From contig DKKP01000302.1 in assembly GCA_002455335.1 (NCBI GenBank), forward strand, positions 254-5,725: a stretch of DNA of 5,472 bases, written 5' to 3'. Position numbers and translations under genes: made by a program. Source of the stretch: Anaerolineales bacterium UBA6663. Lineage in GTDB: Bacteria; Chloroflexota; Anaerolineae; Anaerolineales; UBA6663. This document shows, piece after piece, positions 3,518 to 5,472 of this stretch; within the stretch, counting starts at the first letter, position 1; every line of letters begins with the position of its first letter. The notes beneath the pieces are model-generated. The model did not search any database. It was not told where the DNA came from and saw only the letters and a program-made list of their open reading frames with translations.

Positions 3518-5472
3518 GTGACGACAGCCATCAAACACGCCTATTCCGGCGCCGATGTCGAGCAGCTGAATTGGAGCCGCGCCGTCCGTGCCAACCCGGG
3601 CATGTACGTGGGCGACGCCCGCGAACATGGCCTGCACCACATCCTGTGGGAGATCATCTCGAACTCGATCGACGAGGCCGTGGCCGGCTTTGGAAAACAG
3701 ATCGAGATCGTGCTCGAGAAGGACGGCAGCGCCACGGTCACGGACCAGGGCCGCGGCATCCCGATCGAATGGAAGGCCGACTCGAACCGTTCGGCGCTGA
3801 CCCTGCTCTTCACGGCCCTGCACGCCGGCGGCAAGTTCAAGGATAAAGAGCGCGACCCGAAGAAGGGCGCGTCGGCCTACGCCAGCTCGGGCGGCATGCA
3901 CGGCATCGGTACCAAGGCCTGCAACGCGCTCTCGGCCTGGCTCGAGGTGACGGTGCGCCGCCACGGGTTGCGCTTCGTCCAGCGCTTCGAGCAGGGCGGC
4001 GACAAGATCACGCCGGTCGAGGTTTACGATGCCGATGGCCAGATCGCCGAGATCAGCGAGCACTTCGCCATCGAGCTCGACAAGCAGCAGATGGCGACGA
4101 AGGTGCTTGTCAAAGGCAAGCCGGTCAAGTTCAAGGCCTACAAAGACACGCGCACCGGGACATCGGTGTCGTTCCTGCCCGAGCGCGGTTTCTTCGACGC
4201 CAAGGCGATGGAATGGACAAAGGACGCGGCCGTGCCATGGGACGCCGAACGGCTGCGCACGCGGCTGCGCCAGGCCTCGTTCCTCAACGCGGGCGTCAAG
4301 TTCAAGTTCACGGACAAGCGCGCGGGCGGCGAGACCGAGATATTTGAATCCGACAAGGGTCTGCTCGGCTATCTCAGCTGGCTCAACGCCGGCGAGGAGC
4401 CGCTTCACAAGCCGATCGAGATCGAGAAGGAGCTCGAGCTCGAGGTCAACGACGCCCAGCAGAAGCTGCGGATCCACGTCGCGCTGCAATACGCGGGCGA
4501 CATGACCCATCTCGAGTCGTTCGTTAACAATATCCCGACCGCGCAGGGCGGTAAGCACGTCCAGGGCTTCCAGACCGGCCTGATGAAAGCCGTCAAGGCT
4601 TTTGCCGACGATAAGAAGCTGATCAAGAAGGAAGATCTTCGCTCCGACGACGTGTTGCTCGGCTTGACGAGCGTGATCGCGATCGAGATGACCTGGACGC
4701 CTCAGTTCCAGGGCCAGACCAAGGACGCGCTCAACAGCCCCGAGATCTACGGCCCCGTGATGAGCACGGTTTACGAGGCCATGCAGGGATATTTGAGCAA
4801 GAACATCCCGGTCGGCAAGCTGATCGTCAACCAGGCGTTGGCGAGTTCGCACGGCCGTGAGGCCGCACAGCTGGCGCGTCAGGCCGTGATCAGCCGCGGC
4901 GGCGGGCTCGACGACGCCGGCTCGGAGCTGACGATCAAGAAGCTGGCCGACATCCAGCGCCGCAACGGTCAGCCGCTCGTTCCGGTCGAGCACACCGCGC
5001 TCTTCCTGGTTGAAGGCGACTCGGCCGGCGGCTCGGCCAAGCAGGGCCGGACGGCCACGCACCAGGCCATCCTCGCGCTGCGCGGCAAGATCGACAACGT
5101 CTGGGACCGCAAGCTGGTCGACATCCTCAAGAGCGCCGAGATCGCCACGATCCTGCGGGCGATGGGCGGCATCGATGACAAAGGCGAGACCTTCGATCCC
5201 GAGCAGATGCGCTACGGCAGGATCTCGCTGATGGCCGACGCGGACGACGACGGCGCGCACATCGTTTGCCTGCTGATCACGATGTTCTGGAAGCTGCGTC
5301 CCGAATTGATCAAGGCGGGGCGCCTGTATGTCTCGCGCCCGCCGCTGTATCAGGTCAAACCCAAGAAGGGCGAGCCGCGCTACGCCTACAGCGAGAATGA
5401 ACGCGACGCTTTCGTCAACAAGCTCGGCGGCATGAGCAACGTCCACGTCCAGCGCTACAAGGGTCTGGGCGA
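3518..5472 (+). CDS. parE: Type IIA DNA topoisomerase B subunit (ParE/GyrB), 3' end outside window
   Basis: ATPase and TOPRIM subunit of topoisomerase IV or gyrase, which works with a ParC/GyrA partner to pass one DNA duplex through another. 651 codons are present and the frame runs off the right edge at the conserved YKGLGE motif. Seen in order: NPGMY (26-30); the GHKL ATPase with catalytic-type Glu45 and Mg-binding Asn49 in EIISNSIDEA; DQGRGIP (76-82); HAGGKF (102-107); glycine-rich loop SGGMHGIGTKACNALS (124-139); transducer with NNIPTAQGGKH and the QTK loop (Gln400-Lys402); TOPRIM EGDSAGGSAKQGR (from Glu499) and metal-binding DADDDG (574-579). All key residues are intact, so it should be active. 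Between HAGGKF and SGG there are 16 residues where E. coli GyrB has about 7. RYGRISLMADADDDG leans to ParE, but gyrB or a second GyrB-type paralogue is not excluded. GTG start is chosen for GAGG spacing. The partner subunit is not in the window. Confidence 0.9.
   Translation, partial: MTTAIKHAYSGADVEQLNWSRAVRANPGMYVGDAREHGLHHILWEIISNSIDEAVAGFGKQIEIVLEKDGSATVTDQGRGIPIEWKADSNRSALTLLFTALHAGGKFKDKERDPKKGASAYASSGGMHGIGTKACNALSAWLEVTVRRHGLRFVQRFEQGGDKITPVEVYDADGQIAEISEHFAIELDKQQMATKVLVKGKPVKFKAYKDTRTGTSVSFLPERGFFDAKAMEWTKDAAVPWDAERLRTRLRQASFLNAGVKFKFTDKRAGGETEIFESDKGLLGYLSWLNAGEEPLHKPIEIEKELELEVNDAQQKLRIHVALQYAGDMTHLESFVNNIPTAQGGKHVQGFQTGLMKAVKAFADDKKLIKKEDLRSDDVLLGLTSVIAIEMTWTPQFQGQTKDALNSPEIYGPVMSTVYEAMQGYLSKNIPVGKLIVNQALASSHGREAAQLARQAVISRGGGLDDAGSELTIKKLADIQRRNGQPLVPVEHTALFLVEGDSAGGSAKQGRTATHQAILALRGKIDNVWDRKLVDILKSAEIATILRAMGGIDDKGETFDPEQMRYGRISLMADADDDGAHIVCLLITMFWKLRPELIKAGRLYVSRPPLYQVKPKKGEPRYAYSENERDAFVNKLGGMSNVHVQRYKGLG

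Noticed and set aside
3437..5446. 669-residue minus-strand ORF opposite the topoisomerase gene
   Set aside because: It is the antisense of a gene with all conserved ParE/GyrB motifs. Its composition (rich in Leu, Asp, Arg, Val and Ala) is the usual antisense shadow of GC-rich coding DNA, and it lacks recognisable motifs.

Overview
This is a GC-rich bacterial chromosomal window (roughly 60% G+C by eye, with strong G/C preference at third codon positions). It carries ordinary cellular genes. I see no transposase, integrase, phage gene, CRISPR array, tRNA or rRNA. A GTG start for the topoisomerase gene and long antisense shadow ORFs fit a high-GC genome. The sequence does not fix the phylum.

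Left part (about 43-1785, minus strand): a likely two-gene operon read right to left. A YbaK/ProX-like aminoacyl-tRNA deacylase comes first, then 90 bp later a complete bacterial archaeo-eukaryotic release-factor homologue of the baeRF family 7 type. Both products point to translation quality control. Both genes have a small inverted repeat directly before the AUG that would place the Shine-Dalgarno bases inside a hairpin.

Middle (2047-2910, plus strand): a 287-residue soluble protein of unknown function, transcribed divergently from the deacylase gene. Its two ends resemble the DUF6414 type, tentatively. A convergent intergenic gap with two weak stem-loops follows. Then, on the minus strand, there is a 68-residue protein with a basic N-terminus and a hydrophobic C-terminal half (3056-3262).

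Right part (3263-5472): a regulatory region between the small membrane protein and a divergent type IIA topoisomerase B subunit (ParE/GyrB), which runs off the right edge. It holds a good sigma70-type promoter facing the topoisomerase gene, a weaker overlapping promoter facing the small gene, and a perfect AGAAC-TTTT-GTTCT repeat overlapping the -10 element. That repeat matches the GAAC-N4-GTTC core of Gram-positive-type LexA boxes. The topoisomerase leader is about 160 nt long and structured, beginning with a 13-bp hairpin at the predicted transcription start. The topoisomerase has all ATPase and TOPRIM catalytic motifs, but a longer ATP-lid segment and an unusual glycine-rich loop.

The most interesting lead is the possible damage-responsive divergent control of a small membrane protein and a topoisomerase subunit. 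The translation-quality-control pair with hairpin-embedded ribosome binding sites comes next.
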